Part shown: one piece after another, positions 50,788 through 59,703 of the stretch | Numbering within the stretch: the first letter of the stretch is position 1 | Layout of the letters: each line of letters opens with the position of its first letter | Source of the DNA: Waddliaceae bacterium | Lineage (GTDB): Bacteria; Chlamydiota; Chlamydiia; Chlamydiales; GCA-2709385 | Direction: 5' to 3' | DNA: 64,000 bases | Assembly: GCA_002709385.1 (NCBI GenBank) | Contig: PAQS01000019.1 | Span: 190,124 to 254,123, forward strand | The notes under the pieces: model-generated | What the model saw: the letters and a program-made list of their open reading frames with translations, nothing else | The model's database searches: none | What the model was told of the DNA's origin: nothing | Translations under genes and position numbers: made by a program

Positions 50788-51792
50788 TTGAAGACGATTG
50801 GGGATTTGGGTGAATTTGCATTTATTCGCTCCTATTTAAAAAAACAATTTTTTCCAAGAAAACCTAATGTACTCCATGGAATAGGAGACGACTGTGCTGT
50901 TGTTCGAATGAGCGACCAGTGTTATTCGCTATGGTCAGCTGATATTCTTTGTGAAGGGATTCATTTTGATTTAAAGACAACATCTGCAGAGGATTTGGGG
51001 TATAAGTGCATTGCAGTGAATGTGAGTGATATTGCTTCCATGGGAGGGAAAGCTGAGGGGGTTCTTATTTCAGCATCCATCCCTCCAAAAACAGAACTTG
51101 AATGGTTAAAGAATTTTACTCGAGGTGTTCAAGAGGCTCTTTTAGACTACGATATTTGTGTACTTGGTGGAGATACAAGTAAATCCCGAAAAGATTTGTT
51201 GTTCTCTATTTCTATACAAGGACAGGTGTCTCCAGAGATGCTTAAATTACGTAGTACAGCAAAAGAGGGAGATGTTATCTGTGTGACAGGTCTTTTAGGA
51301 GCAAGTTCTTTAGGAATGGAGTTACTGCAAAAAAAACTTTTGGAAAGAACGGAAGGTGAAAACGAGTGTATACAGGCTCATGTTCGACCAAGAGCACATT
51401 TAAGAGAAGGGCAATTTTTGGCCTCTTATTCGGCTCTTACAGCAATGATTGATCTTTCAGATGGGATAGGTGGAGATCTGTATAAAATAGCAGATGAGTC
51501 CGATGTAGGGTTTGTTGTAGATGTAAATAAACTCCCACTCCCTTCTTATTTAGAAAATCTTCGTACTCTCGGTAAAAAAGATTATTTATCTTATGCATTA
51601 TCTGGAGGAGAAGATTACTGCCTTTTATGTACTATTGGGAGTGATCAATATGAAGAGATAAACAAATCTTTTAAGAGAGAGTTTTCACGAGACCTTACTT
51701 GCGTGGGAGTGGTGACAGGGAAAGAAGATAAGGTATTTTTACATAATGGTGAACCCATTGAGTGGCTCAATGGGTATGACCATTTTAACTAA
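50788..51792 (+). CDS. thiL: Thiamine-monophosphate kinase
   Basis: Phosphorylates thiamine monophosphate to the active diphosphate. The 334-residue ATP-grasp-like PurM-fold protein begins with GEFAFIRSYLKK and GIGDDCAVVRMSD, and has WSADILCEGIHFDL, YKCIAVNVSDIASMGGKAEGVLIS, VLGGDTSKS and MIDLSDGIGGDLYKIA, the metal and ATP sites of ThiL. The start is TTG with AAGG seven bases upstream. No other thi genes are nearby. It converges on an unknown gene six bases after its stop. Confidence 0.93.
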   Translation: MKTIGDLGEFAFIRSYLKKQFFPRKPNVLHGIGDDCAVVRMSDQCYSLWSADILCEGIHFDLKTTSAEDLGYKCIAVNVSDIASMGGKAEGVLISASIPPKTELEWLKNFTRGVQEALLDYDICVLGGDTSKSRKDLLFSISIQGQVSPEMLKLRSTAKEGDVICVTGLLGASSLGMELLQKKLLERTEGENECIQAHVRPRAHLREGQFLASYSALTAMIDLSDGIGGDLYKIADESDVGFVVDVNKLPLPSYLENLRTLGKKDYLSYALSGGEDYCLLCTIGSDQYEEINKSFKREFSRDLTCVGVVTGKEDKVFLHNGEPIEWLNGYDHFN

Positions 51793-51798
51793 GGTATT

Positions 51799-52920
51799 TT
51801 ATTGAATACTTGAGAGTTTTTTGAAGTTTTCTAAAGCGATAAAACCTCGTTCACGTTCTTTTTCTTCCATAAATCCATTACAAATAAATTCAAAAAAGCA
51901 GTCACAAAATATAGAAGGTAAAACACTAAAACCTGAGAGGTTGATTTGAATAGGCTTGTCTTGTTTGATTAAAAATTGATGAGGTCCCAAATCAAGCTGT
52001 GCATTTGTTGTTCCTAAACCAGCTTTTGTGACCATGGTGTTACGAAAATGAAGTAAAAATTTCCATACTTCTCCTGTGTCTTTGCTTATTTGTTCGTTTC
52101 TACTCAGTTGTGCCAAGAGCATTGGGTAAGTTACTTTCTCTTCTTTTATAGTCTCTGATTGTGCTCTTTTGCTAAGTAAAGCGTGGAATTCTACGAATTG
52201 TTTAGGAAGAGGAGTATACATTTCCATGATGGGATTGAATTTCTTGAGCAATGTCTTAAAGGGCCCTGGTTTTTTAGGAGGAGAAGGGTGTAAATGTTCG
52301 AAACATGCACGGGTATATAGCTCTATCCAGGCGCCAAGATCAGCTAAAAGCTCTTTAGAAAAATTACAAATAAATAACTCACTTTGACGAGCTTCTTTTT
52401 CTGTTATTGTTTTTCCAATGTAAACCTGGTTTACAATGTGTTCACAGTGGAGAATAAAGTGCGTTAGCATGCTTGTTGCTTGAGCACCAGTTTTGATAAA
52501 TGGACTAGAACCTTGTAAGGAACTGGGAAGAAATGAGGCTTGTCTAAGAGATGAATAGCTTTCGTATACTAAGCAACGTACGATTAAGAGGTTAATTTGG
52601 CAGGCCGAATAAAGGATATTGAGAGAAATTTTTGTTCGATAACCCCTGCTTAGATCAATATTTTTGAGTTGTTTGTGACATCTTTGGTTGATCTCTTTTG
52701 CAAGTGTCATATTTGTTTGTGTTGATGCATTATGTATGGTGTGGTCTAGTTGAGAGATAAAAAGTTCGATTTCTTCTTTATATTGAAGAGCTTCGGAGGC
52801 GAGGTGCTTGTCTTCATTTTCATCTAGATTTTTTTGTTTTTCTATAGACCTGCTGCTTACTATTTTGCGGTCTTTAGAAACAGAAACGTTTGTATTTTCA
52901 GGAGAATTTTTAGGCACCAT
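51799..52920 (-). CDS. Unknown 373-residue protein
   Basis: Not recognised. The N-terminal 45 residues are polar and disordered. The rest is predicted mostly helical, with several long amphipathic helices (QYKEEIELFISQLDHTIHNAS, LNILYSACQINLLIVRCLVYESY) and a central proline-rich linker (HPSPPKKPGPFKT). There is no signal peptide. The ATG at 52920 has GAGGA five bases upstream; an earlier in-frame ATG at 52932 overlaps that Shine-Dalgarno. It lies divergent from another unknown gene. A type III effector is possible from composition, without direct evidence. Confidence 0.6.
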   Translation of the reverse strand: MVPKNSPENTNVSVSKDRKIVSSRSIEKQKNLDENEDKHLASEALQYKEEIELFISQLDHTIHNASTQTNMTLAKEINQRCHKQLKNIDLSRGYRTKISLNILYSACQINLLIVRCLVYESYSSLRQASFLPSSLQGSSPFIKTGAQATSMLTHFILHCEHIVNQVYIGKTITEKEARQSELFICNFSKELLADLGAWIELYTRACFEHLHPSPPKKPGPFKTLLKKFNPIMEMYTPLPKQFVEFHALLSKRAQSETIKEEKVTYPMLLAQLSRNEQISKDTGEVWKFLLHFRNTMVTKAGLGTTNAQLDLGPHQFLIKQDKPIQINLSGFSVLPSIFCDCFFEFICNGFMEEKERERGFIALENFKKLSSIQ

Positions 52921-53033
52921 ATATATCCTCATCTATAGCTAGTATTTTTTTTATTTATACAATAGTTTGCTAAAACGAAGAACACAACTTAAGCAATAAA
53001 ATTTTTGTGCTTAATTAGAAACAGGGGTTGCTA

Positions 53034-54356
53034 GTGAAATACTTAAAAAAGGCATGGTCAAATCTTTGGGAAAAACGCTTTTTACTTCGCACAGGCTTAG
53101 CCTTTTTTGTGATTTCTGTGAGTATATTGGCTCTTCGTGTGGGAATAAGTGGTCCTTTTCAGCGAGGTCTTCCTCAACATCTAGTATCTAATGAAAAAAA
53201 ATATCTGCGTGCCATAGATCTACTGAATTTTGAGAGAATGGATGTTTTGGCTATGTGTGTGTATTTAGATCATGAATCTAGAGGCATCGCAGATATATGG
53301 GCACGTGAGCTTTTAGAAGAAGTCAGTCATTGTGTGTGTAATGGTGATCGTTTATCTCTGTATCAAGAGCTTGCTAAAATGAAAAAGGTTAAAGAGGGGC
53401 GAGGAGAAGTAGAAATTGTTGAGAATATGGTTCATTTGGCGTTGATTTTAGATAGAAATCCTAATACTGAAGTAAAGCTCCAAAAGGATTTAATGGTTTC
53501 AGAAGCGAGTTTAGTACAATTGGAAAAGTTGGGTTTATCTGAAAAATATATAGATTATCTAACTTTGGAATATAGTCGTCGAAAAGAAGAAGCTTCGATT
53601 ATTTGTTTTTTTCCATGTATTAAGAATAAGGCAAAAGATGTTTTACTTAACTTAGATCAACGCTCTATGATTGTAAGAGTTAAGGATTTTACATTAGAAA
53701 ACAGAGGTTCTAAGCAACTTTTGGAGCATCTTTATAGTGTTTTGCCTACAGAGCAAGCTGATCAGAAATTTATAAAAAAAACTGAAGATAAGCTAAAAAA
53801 CCATCATGAGCCTTATTATGTTGCGTTAGTTGAATGGAAGTCTTCTAAGCAAAAGAAAAAATTTTTGAGTTATTTAAAGCGGCAGGGAATATCTACTGGA
53901 GATTATTTTATTAATAAAGATGTAGATTCTGTTATCGATCTAGCGCATCTTTTTTTTAATGAAAATAGTCTTCGTCACTTGAATTATGCTCCAGAAACTT
54001 TACCTTCTCAGCTTTTAACATCCTTTGATTTGTTGCGATATCGTATGAATAATGGTCGGGTAAGTTATGAGGAATTTTGTCTTGATGGAGGCTTTATTTA
54101 TGCTAGTTTTGGGTATGGTGATGAAATGCATGACCAGCGCATCCTTTATCCTCGACCTCTTCAAGAAATGCAAATTGGTGAGTTTAAACAATTATCTGAC
54201 CAGAGAGGTTTAGAGATTCTTCATCATCCTACTAAACATTATTATTACCATGGGTTCAAGTTTGCAACATTGTCTACTTTATTGGAAAGAAGCCGGCTTG
54301 GAGACACAAAAAAAGTTGCTGAATTAAGTCTTGAAGATCTTTTTCAGGTTTTGTAG
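53034..54356 (+). CDS. Unknown membrane-anchored protein (440 residues)
   Basis: Not recognised. An N-terminal basic stretch and one membrane helix (LLRTGLAFFVISVSILAL) lead to a large extra-cytoplasmic domain. This domain is mixed alpha/beta with a cysteine-bearing HCVCNGD. The C-terminal part has FCLDGGFIYASFGYGDEMHDQRILYP, which may be a conserved core. The GTG at 53034 has AGGGG six bases upstream; a TTG at 53028 is in frame. Its position close to hemB suggests correspondence to CT632, but that is only a guess from order. Its last 33 bases overlap the 3' end of convergent mutY. Confidence 0.6.
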   Translation: MKYLKKAWSNLWEKRFLLRTGLAFFVISVSILALRVGISGPFQRGLPQHLVSNEKKYLRAIDLLNFERMDVLAMCVYLDHESRGIADIWARELLEEVSHCVCNGDRLSLYQELAKMKKVKEGRGEVEIVENMVHLALILDRNPNTEVKLQKDLMVSEASLVQLEKLGLSEKYIDYLTLEYSRRKEEASIICFFPCIKNKAKDVLLNLDQRSMIVRVKDFTLENRGSKQLLEHLYSVLPTEQADQKFIKKTEDKLKNHHEPYYVALVEWKSSKQKKKFLSYLKRQGISTGDYFINKDVDSVIDLAHLFFNENSLRHLNYAPETLPSQLLTSFDLLRYRMNNGRVSYEEFCLDGGFIYASFGYGDEMHDQRILYPRPLQEMQIGEFKQLSDQRGLEILHHPTKHYYYHGFKFATLSTLLERSRLGDTKKVAELSLEDLFQVL

Positions 54357-55364
54357 GACTTTTTTGTGTCCAGATGAAAAAGGTAAGAGGTCTAGTTCTT
54401 CTAATGTTTTCCATTGGTAGGAAGGGACTTCTTTTTGTTCCTTTGTTTGAAGGAGAAAAGGAAGTATTTGGACTCGAAAGCGGGTAAAAGTATGATTTAC
54501 TTTAGGAAGTTTTTTTCTATATATGAGGGGGAGAGCAGATTTTTTTTCTAAATGAGTTAATATTTTATTTATTTCTTCTTCTGGACTGTTAAGATCTATG
54601 TAAAAAAATTCGTAGAGACCTGACATGATTTCACCTTCATTTACCTTTCTAACAAGAAAATGTTGGTTATTTTCAATAAGAGCTACAGCTCTAAATCGTT
54701 TTTCGTACTGAATTTTTTTTTCTTTAATTGGGAGTATTTTTTGTTGTCCGTTTAAGTTTGTGTAGCAATCTCTTTTTAACGGACAAGATGAACATAGAGC
54801 TTTTTTTCCACAAACTTGCGCTCCTAGTTCAATAAAAGCTTCCATGATTTCCCAAGGGGCATTTTCTGGTAAAATCTTAAAAACTTCGTTTTCGATTAGT
54901 TTGCGGGTTTTTGTTTTCCCTATATCTTCTTTAATCCCCTTATAGCGAGAGATAACTCGTAATACATTTCCATCTACAGCAGCAGCTTTTTGTTTGAAGG
55001 CAAAGCTACGGATGGCACCAATTGTGTAGGGACCAATTCCTTTTATTTTGTTCAATTCATCACTAGAAGAAGGGATTTGTCCAGAAAATTGTTGAATAAT
55101 TGTTTGGGCGCCGGCATGCAGGTTTCTTGCACGAGAGTAATATCCAAGCCCTTCCCATGTTTTTATAACAGACTCGATAGGTGCTTCAGCTAAAGATTGA
55201 ATGTTAGGAAATTTTTTCATCCATTCGTGGAAATAAGGGATGACTACTTCAGCTCTTGTTTGCTGTAGCATAATTTCTGATACCCAAACAGAATAGGGAG
55301 TGGGGTTATCACGCCAAGGGAGGGAGCGTTTATTTGTTTGAAACCAAGAGCGAAGTCTTTCCAT
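54324..55364 (-). CDS. mutY: A/G-specific adenine DNA glycosylase
   Basis: Repair enzyme removing adenine mispaired with 8-oxoguanine. About 346 residues from ATG 55364. It shows RSLPWRDNPTPYSVWVSEIMLQQT, the helix-hairpin-helix IKGIGPYTIGAIRSFAF, catalytic Asp in AAVDGNVLRVISR, the [4Fe-4S] ligand set CGKKALCSSCPLKRDC and a C-terminal MutT-like domain (about 225-346). Longer upstream extension to 55592 would run through the terminator of flagellin 2 and is not real. The gene corresponds to CT107 in C. trachomatis, from a different location. Confidence 0.95.
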   Translation of the reverse strand: MERLRSWFQTNKRSLPWRDNPTPYSVWVSEIMLQQTRAEVVIPYFHEWMKKFPNIQSLAEAPIESVIKTWEGLGYYSRARNLHAGAQTIIQQFSGQIPSSSDELNKIKGIGPYTIGAIRSFAFKQKAAAVDGNVLRVISRYKGIKEDIGKTKTRKLIENEVFKILPENAPWEIMEAFIELGAQVCGKKALCSSCPLKRDCYTNLNGQQKILPIKEKKIQYEKRFRAVALIENNQHFLVRKVNEGEIMSGLYEFFYIDLNSPEEEINKILTHLEKKSALPLIYRKKLPKVNHTFTRFRVQILPFLLQTKEQKEVPSYQWKTLEELDLLPFSSGHKKVLQNLKKIFKT

Positions 55365-55415
55365 AATCAATAAAAAGTCATAATAAATAGGAACTATTAT
55401 TATGATGATAAAACA

Positions 55416-55444
55416 AAAAGGCCAGCAAATTTTGCTGGCCTTTT
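55416..55444. terminator. Terminator of flagellin 2
   Basis: AAAAGGCCAGCAAA and TTTGCTGGCCTTTT form a perfect stem with a minimal loop and T/A flanks. It stops flagellin 2 transcripts before mutY. Confidence 0.93.
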
Positions 55445-55467
55445 GTGTATAATATTTTCTAACTCTT

Positions 55468-57297
55468 TTATGGAAGAAGTCGTAAAATATTTTGAGCGTT
55501 TGTGTTGTTTTGCCCAAGCATAGAGATACTTGTTTGAGAAAGTATTTGTGCTCTTGTGAGCTCTGTTGTTTCCTTAGCAATATCAACATCACGTAGTCGG
55601 CTTTCAGCTTGAGCTAGGTTATCTCTGAACCCAGTGTTTGCTGAGTGAGTAAAGCTTAGACGGCTCACTTGAGATCCTATGATAGCGCGTTGATTTGCAA
55701 CCATATCAATAGCTCCAGAAATGGACTTGATTGCTGCTTGAGCGTTATCTTCATTTAATACATCAAGAGAGCTAATCCCTAACTTTACAACACGTACATC
55801 TGCTAATTCGAAATCAACATCCATACCTGCATCAGCACCAACTTGGAATTCATAGCGACTTGCTGGGGTTCCACCACCAACAGAAAGCCCCATGTTTCTA
55901 GCAGCCATACCAGAATTATACGCACCTAGGTGACCTGCATTATCATTGCGAATCACTTCTGTATCGTACAGTTCAGGTTTACCGTCTGAAGCCAAACGAA
56001 TGCTTGCTCGTTTGATTGCGTTTTCATCGCTTGTATTACCTGTATCGGTCCAAAATAAATTATTGTTTCCGTCAAAACCTAGAGCTGCAACCGAGTTGGT
56101 TCGGCTTCCCATAGACTGTGTGATATATTCACCAGAAGGTATGTGAATAATTTTAACATTACCCACAGTGCCATTTTCATCTTCAAAAGCCATGTACTGA
56201 CCATCTTGAGAAATGGCATAGGTTTCGCCTTTATTAAGACCAAAAGTGGTGCTAATATCGTTTAAAAGAATTTCTTTGCTTGTTGTGTCGTAAATACTCT
56301 GCTTTACTAAGCGGTGTGGAGCAGTACCTGTACTACGCTCTATGTAATAGATGTAGTCATCATGTACAGCAAAGTTAGAGAAGCTAGATGCTAAAGTAAC
56401 ACCACCGGCCCATTTATTTGAAGCGCCAGTACCACCATCATCTAATGTGAAGGCATCTACATCTAATAAACGAACTCTAAACTGTTTATCATCTGTAGTA
56501 GCTGCTGTAGAAGGTTCAGAAACCCACACGCGACCTTGGTTATCCATAACTAAACGAGCTTGGTTGGTAGCGGAAGTACCTCCAGCTGAATCCATAGCTA
56601 GTGTTGTAAGTTGATTACTTTCTATATCCAGTTTCATCAGAGTTTTCTGTGCAGAAAGACTGTCTACACTTTTTTGAGCTACGTAGATCAGATTTTTTCC
56701 ATCGTCAGTGAACATGAAGTCACCAACAGACCCATTTGCTGCCGAGCTCTCAAAAGCGTATTTAATGCCGTTTGCTGCAGCATTTCCATCGCGGAAATTG
56801 ATGCCTACATCATGGATTTCACTACCATCAGCTTGTGAATAGGTAATTTTGTGATTTAGGTTATCGTATACAGCAACAGCTGTTCTTCCATTCACTGATA
56901 GTTTGTTGTATTTACCAGCTTCAGATATACGAGCTACTTCATTTTTTAATTGTTGGAATTCCAAGTCGAGGTTTTTACGATCCCCAGTGCTTTTTGAACC
57001 ATCTGCTGAAGATACAGCAAGTTCACTCATTCTATCTAGAATGTTATGTACTTCTTGTAACCAACGGTCTGTTGATTGCATTAAGTTGATTGCGTTTTGA
57101 ATGACACCGCTAGCAGCTTCTGAATTGCGGATTTGAGCTCTGAATCGCTCAGAAATACCTAGATCAGCAGGAGCATCTCCTGGGCTTGTCATTTTTTGTC
57201 CTGAAGAAAGACGACTCATAGCGTTTTGTAGGCGACTATTTTGATCACCATAGTTGCTAATGAACGTTTTATATGTTGCATTATTGGCAATGATCAT
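55468..57297 (-). CDS. fliC: Flagellin 2 with a beta-propeller-like central insert
   Basis: A 609-residue filament protein. D0/D1 at the N terminus (residues 1-150): ATYKTFISNYGDQNSRLQNAMSRLSSG, then ISERFRAQIRNSEAASGVIQNAINLMQ and MSELAVSS. The C-terminal D1/D0 (about 510-609) includes VSRLSFTHSANTGFRDNLAQAESRLRDVDIAKET. The middle 160-480 has about six propeller-like units, for example FMFTDDGKNLIYVAQ, LVMDNQGRVWVSEPS, FAVHDDYIYYIERSTG, AISQDGQYMAFEDENG and LGFDGNNNLFWTDTGN, each followed by a KLDIES/IIHIPS-type strand. It is about 75 percent identical by eye to flagellin 3. It has its own sigma-28-like promoter. Confidence 0.93.
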   Translation of the reverse strand: MIIANNATYKTFISNYGDQNSRLQNAMSRLSSGQKMTSPGDAPADLGISERFRAQIRNSEAASGVIQNAINLMQSTDRWLQEVHNILDRMSELAVSSADGSKSTGDRKNLDLEFQQLKNEVARISEAGKYNKLSVNGRTAVAVYDNLNHKITYSQADGSEIHDVGINFRDGNAAANGIKYAFESSAANGSVGDFMFTDDGKNLIYVAQKSVDSLSAQKTLMKLDIESNQLTTLAMDSAGGTSATNQARLVMDNQGRVWVSEPSTAATTDDKQFRVRLLDVDAFTLDDGGTGASNKWAGGVTLASSFSNFAVHDDYIYYIERSTGTAPHRLVKQSIYDTTSKEILLNDISTTFGLNKGETYAISQDGQYMAFEDENGTVGNVKIIHIPSGEYITQSMGSRTNSVAALGFDGNNNLFWTDTGNTSDENAIKRASIRLASDGKPELYDTEVIRNDNAGHLGAYNSGMAARNMGLSVGGGTPASRYEFQVGADAGMDVDFELADVRVVKLGISSLDVLNEDNAQAAIKSISGAIDMVANQRAIIGSQVSRLSFTHSANTGFRDNLAQAESRLRDVDIAKETTELTRAQILSQTSISMLGQNNTNAQNILRLLP

Positions 57298-57385
57298 GGC
57301 TTTTTTACCACTTGGTTAAAGTTAATCGATGTTTTGAAACTCTCACTTCTGCTGTCCGAACAGAATTGTGATCCTTTCAAAAGAG

Positions 57386-57413
57386 GTATCGGAAAGAAAG
57401 AGTGAGTGGATTA
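57386..57413 (-). promoter_or_regulatory. Sigma-28-like promoter of flagellin 2
   Basis: On the minus strand TAAT, 16 bases, then TCCGATAC; sigma-28 consensus is TAAA-N15-GCCGATAA. The -10 core CCGATA is exact; the -35 is weak. Initiation near 57378 gives a leader of about 80 nucleotides. Confidence 0.65.
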
Positions 57414-57442
57414 GAAAAAAAATGAAAAAAAATAATAAAAAA

Positions 57443-57499
57443 AGCCCTCAAAAGTATCTGTGAGGGCTAAAATAAAAAGGACCAATACATTTGTATTGG
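57443..57499 (-). terminator. Tandem hairpins terminating flagellin 3
   Basis: Read on the minus strand, the first hairpin is CCAATACA/TGTATTGG (57482-57499). The second is AGCCCTCA/TGAGGGCT (57443-57468) and runs into a seven-T tract. They separate flagellin 3 from the flagellin 2 promoter. Confidence 0.9.
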
Positions 57500-57532
57500 C
57501 CCAGTGGTTTCGTGTTATTGTTATTGATAATT

Positions 57533-59359
57533 TTATTGCAAGAGTCTGAGAACGTTTTGCGCGCTACTATTTGCTTGTGTGAGCATAGATATGCTTACTT
57601 GTGATAGAACTTGCGCTTTCGTTAATTCGCTTGTTTCTTTTGCGATATCAACGTCTCGAATCCTGCTTTCAGCTTGTGATAGATTGTCTTTAAATCCTGT
57701 GTTTGCAGAGTGTGTAAATCCAAGTCTACTTACTTGTGAACCGATAACAGCTCTTTGGTTAGCTACCATGTCGATTGCACCGGCAATTTTTGTGATAGCG
57801 GCTTGTGCTGAGTCAATACTTAATACATCTTGATCACTGATTCCAAGACGAGTTAATCGTACATCTGCAAGCACAAAATCTACGCTCATATCTTGGTCTG
57901 GACCTACTTGAAATTCATATCTTCCAGCAGGACTTCCACCGCCTACAGACAGACCCATATTTTTTGCTGCTTGGGTACTATTATATGCTCCAAGATGACC
58001 AGCGTTTTCACTGCGCAATGTTTTGATATCAAAAACTTCAGGAACGTCTCCGTTTAGACGGATTTGAGCACGTTTTAATGCATTTTCATCCGTTGTCCCT
58101 CCCGTATCAGTCCAATAAATACGGTTATTTGCATCAAAATCAAGGGCTGCGATAGAGTTTGCTGCTGTACCTAAAGGAACAGAAGTAACCTGTCCAGAAG
58201 AAATATGAACAACTTTTAATGTTCCTGCAGTTCCGTTTTCATCTTCAAAAGCTAAGTATTGACCATCTGAACTAATGGCGTAAGTTTCACCTTTATTTAG
58301 ACCAAAGTTTACACTTAAGTCATCCATCAAGGTTTGCTTATTTGTTGTGTCGTTGATGTGTTGTTTTACCAAACGATGTGGGCTTGTACCTGTACTGCGT
58401 TCGATGTAATAAATATAGTCATCATGAACAGCAAATTCAGAGAAGCTTGAAGCTGTGGTTACGCCACCGGACCAGTTGTTTGTTGCTCCAGTACCACCAT
58501 CGTCTAAAGTGAATGAATCCATATCAATCATACGAACTCTAAACTGATTATTAGCTCCTCCTCCCGCTGTAGATGGCTCGGAAACCCAAATTCTTCCTTT
58601 GTTATCCATGACTAATCGAGGTTGTGATGTCGCAGATGTTCCACCAGCGGATTCCATAGCAAGTGTGGTGAGAGTATCGCTTTCAATATCTAGTTTCATT
58701 AAGGTTTTTTGTGCAGATAAAGAACCGATACTTTTTTGTGCTACATAGATGAGGCTTTTTCCATCTTCACTGAATAGATAGTCTCCAACAAATCCGTTGC
58801 TTGCAGAGCTTTCAAAAGCGTATTGGATACCATTTTTAGAAGCATTTCCATCCATGAAATTCTGATCGAGCATTGCTTTCTCAGAGCCATCTGCTTGGCT
58901 ATAGACAATTCTATGCTTTAGATTGTCATAGACAGCGACTGCAGTTTGTGAATTCACGGATAAGCCGTTGTATTTTCCTGCTTCTGAAATTCGAGCAACT
59001 TCTGTTTTTAATTGTTGAAACTCAAGATCTAAGTTCTTTCGGTCACCAGAGCTTTTAGAACCATCTGCTGCAGATACAGCAAGTTCACTCATTCTATTCA
59101 ATATACTATGAGTTTCTTGTAGCCATCGGTCAGTAGACTGCATCAAGTTGATAGCGTTCTGAATAACGCCGCTAGCGGCTTCAGAGTTACGAATTTGAGC
59201 ACGAAATCTTTCTGAGATACCTAAATCAGCTGGAGCTTCTCCAGGTGTAAGTAGACGCTGTCCTGATGAAAGACGACTCATAGATGTTTGGAGTCGGCTG
59301 TTCTGTCCTGCATAGTTACTAACAAAAGTTTTATAAGTGGCGTTATTGGCGATCAACAT
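57533..59359 (-). CDS. fliC: Flagellin 3 with a beta-propeller-like central insert
   Basis: A 608-residue paralog of flagellin 2, next to it in tandem. Terminal domains are standard flagellin (MSRLSSGQRLLTPGEAPADLG, SQAESRIRDVDIAKETSELT, NSSAQNVLRLLQ). The central insert (about 160-480) repeats propeller-type units: YLFSEDGKSLIYVAQKS, LVMDNKGRIWVSEPS, FAVHDDYIYYIERSTG, AISSDGQYLAFEDENG, LDFDANNRIYWTDTGG. The Shine-Dalgarno GGAGG is strong. The promoter lies about 145 bases upstream with an 11-base C tract in its spacer. Best placed to be the major filament subunit when the promoter is on. Confidence 0.93.
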   Translation of the reverse strand: MLIANNATYKTFVSNYAGQNSRLQTSMSRLSSGQRLLTPGEAPADLGISERFRAQIRNSEAASGVIQNAINLMQSTDRWLQETHSILNRMSELAVSAADGSKSSGDRKNLDLEFQQLKTEVARISEAGKYNGLSVNSQTAVAVYDNLKHRIVYSQADGSEKAMLDQNFMDGNASKNGIQYAFESSASNGFVGDYLFSEDGKSLIYVAQKSIGSLSAQKTLMKLDIESDTLTTLAMESAGGTSATSQPRLVMDNKGRIWVSEPSTAGGGANNQFRVRMIDMDSFTLDDGGTGATNNWSGGVTTASSFSEFAVHDDYIYYIERSTGTSPHRLVKQHINDTTNKQTLMDDLSVNFGLNKGETYAISSDGQYLAFEDENGTAGTLKVVHISSGQVTSVPLGTAANSIAALDFDANNRIYWTDTGGTTDENALKRAQIRLNGDVPEVFDIKTLRSENAGHLGAYNSTQAAKNMGLSVGGGSPAGRYEFQVGPDQDMSVDFVLADVRLTRLGISDQDVLSIDSAQAAITKIAGAIDMVANQRAVIGSQVSRLGFTHSANTGFKDNLSQAESRIRDVDIAKETSELTKAQVLSQVSISMLTQANSSAQNVLRLLQ

Positions 59360-59505
59360 TTTCTTTCCTCCGTGAATGTTGAATTATTTAGAAGCGATAC
59401 GCTCTAGCACTGCGTTCTTACTTCTTTTCCATCTCCGATCCTTGGATGATGGTTGTTGGCCACTGTGAGGTTCTTGTCCGTAAGTCCTCAATCGAGCCAA
59501 CATGG

Positions 59506-59533
59506 ATATCGGAATGGGGGGGGGGGAACTTAA
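59506..59533 (-). promoter_or_regulatory. Sigma-28-like promoter of flagellin 3 with poly-C spacer
   Basis: On the minus strand TAAG, then TT, 11 C, AT, then TCCGATAT: 15 bases separate TAAG from TCCGATAT, matching the TAAA-N15-GCCGATAA spacing. The homopolymer occupies plus-strand G 59516-59526. A gain or loss of one C changes the promoter spacing, a known route to phase variation in other bacteria. Confidence 0.75.
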
Positions 59534-59645
59534 TGATTTTTTTTAAAAAGATAAAAAAATGAAAATTTTTATACTTAAGCTATTAATATTAAGTAATAAA
59601 TAGTTTTAAAAACTTAAATTTGTTTTTTTTAGATTAAAATAAAGA

Positions 59646-59677
59646 ATAAGCCGTAGTAGAAAACTACTACGGCTTAT
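59646..59677 (-). terminator. Terminator of the YwqK-like secreted protein gene
   Basis: A perfect 14-bp stem, ATAAGCCGTAGTAG / CTACTACGGCTTAT, with a four-base loop lies 27 bases after the stop and is followed by TCTTTATTTT on the minus strand. Confidence 0.9.
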
Positions 59678-59703
59678 TACCTAGAGATTTATGAAAAATC
59701 TCT

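Larger units (their letters stand above)
59360..59703. other. Flagellin 3 leader and promoter region
   Basis: This 344-base gap contains the flagellin 3 leader of about 140 nucleotides, its promoter with the C tract, an AT-rich stretch (59535-59640) and the terminator of the YwqK-like gene. No coding sequence was seen. Confidence 0.7.

Noticed and set aside
55365-55592. N-terminal extension of MutY by 76 residues
   Set aside because: It would be encoded across the flagellin 2 terminator and end of that gene, and has no homology to MutY.
59516-59526. The G/C homopolymer as pure sequencing noise
   Set aside because: Length may be uncertain, but its position exactly in the spacer of a sigma-28-like promoter makes a functional role more likely than coincidence; reads should settle it.
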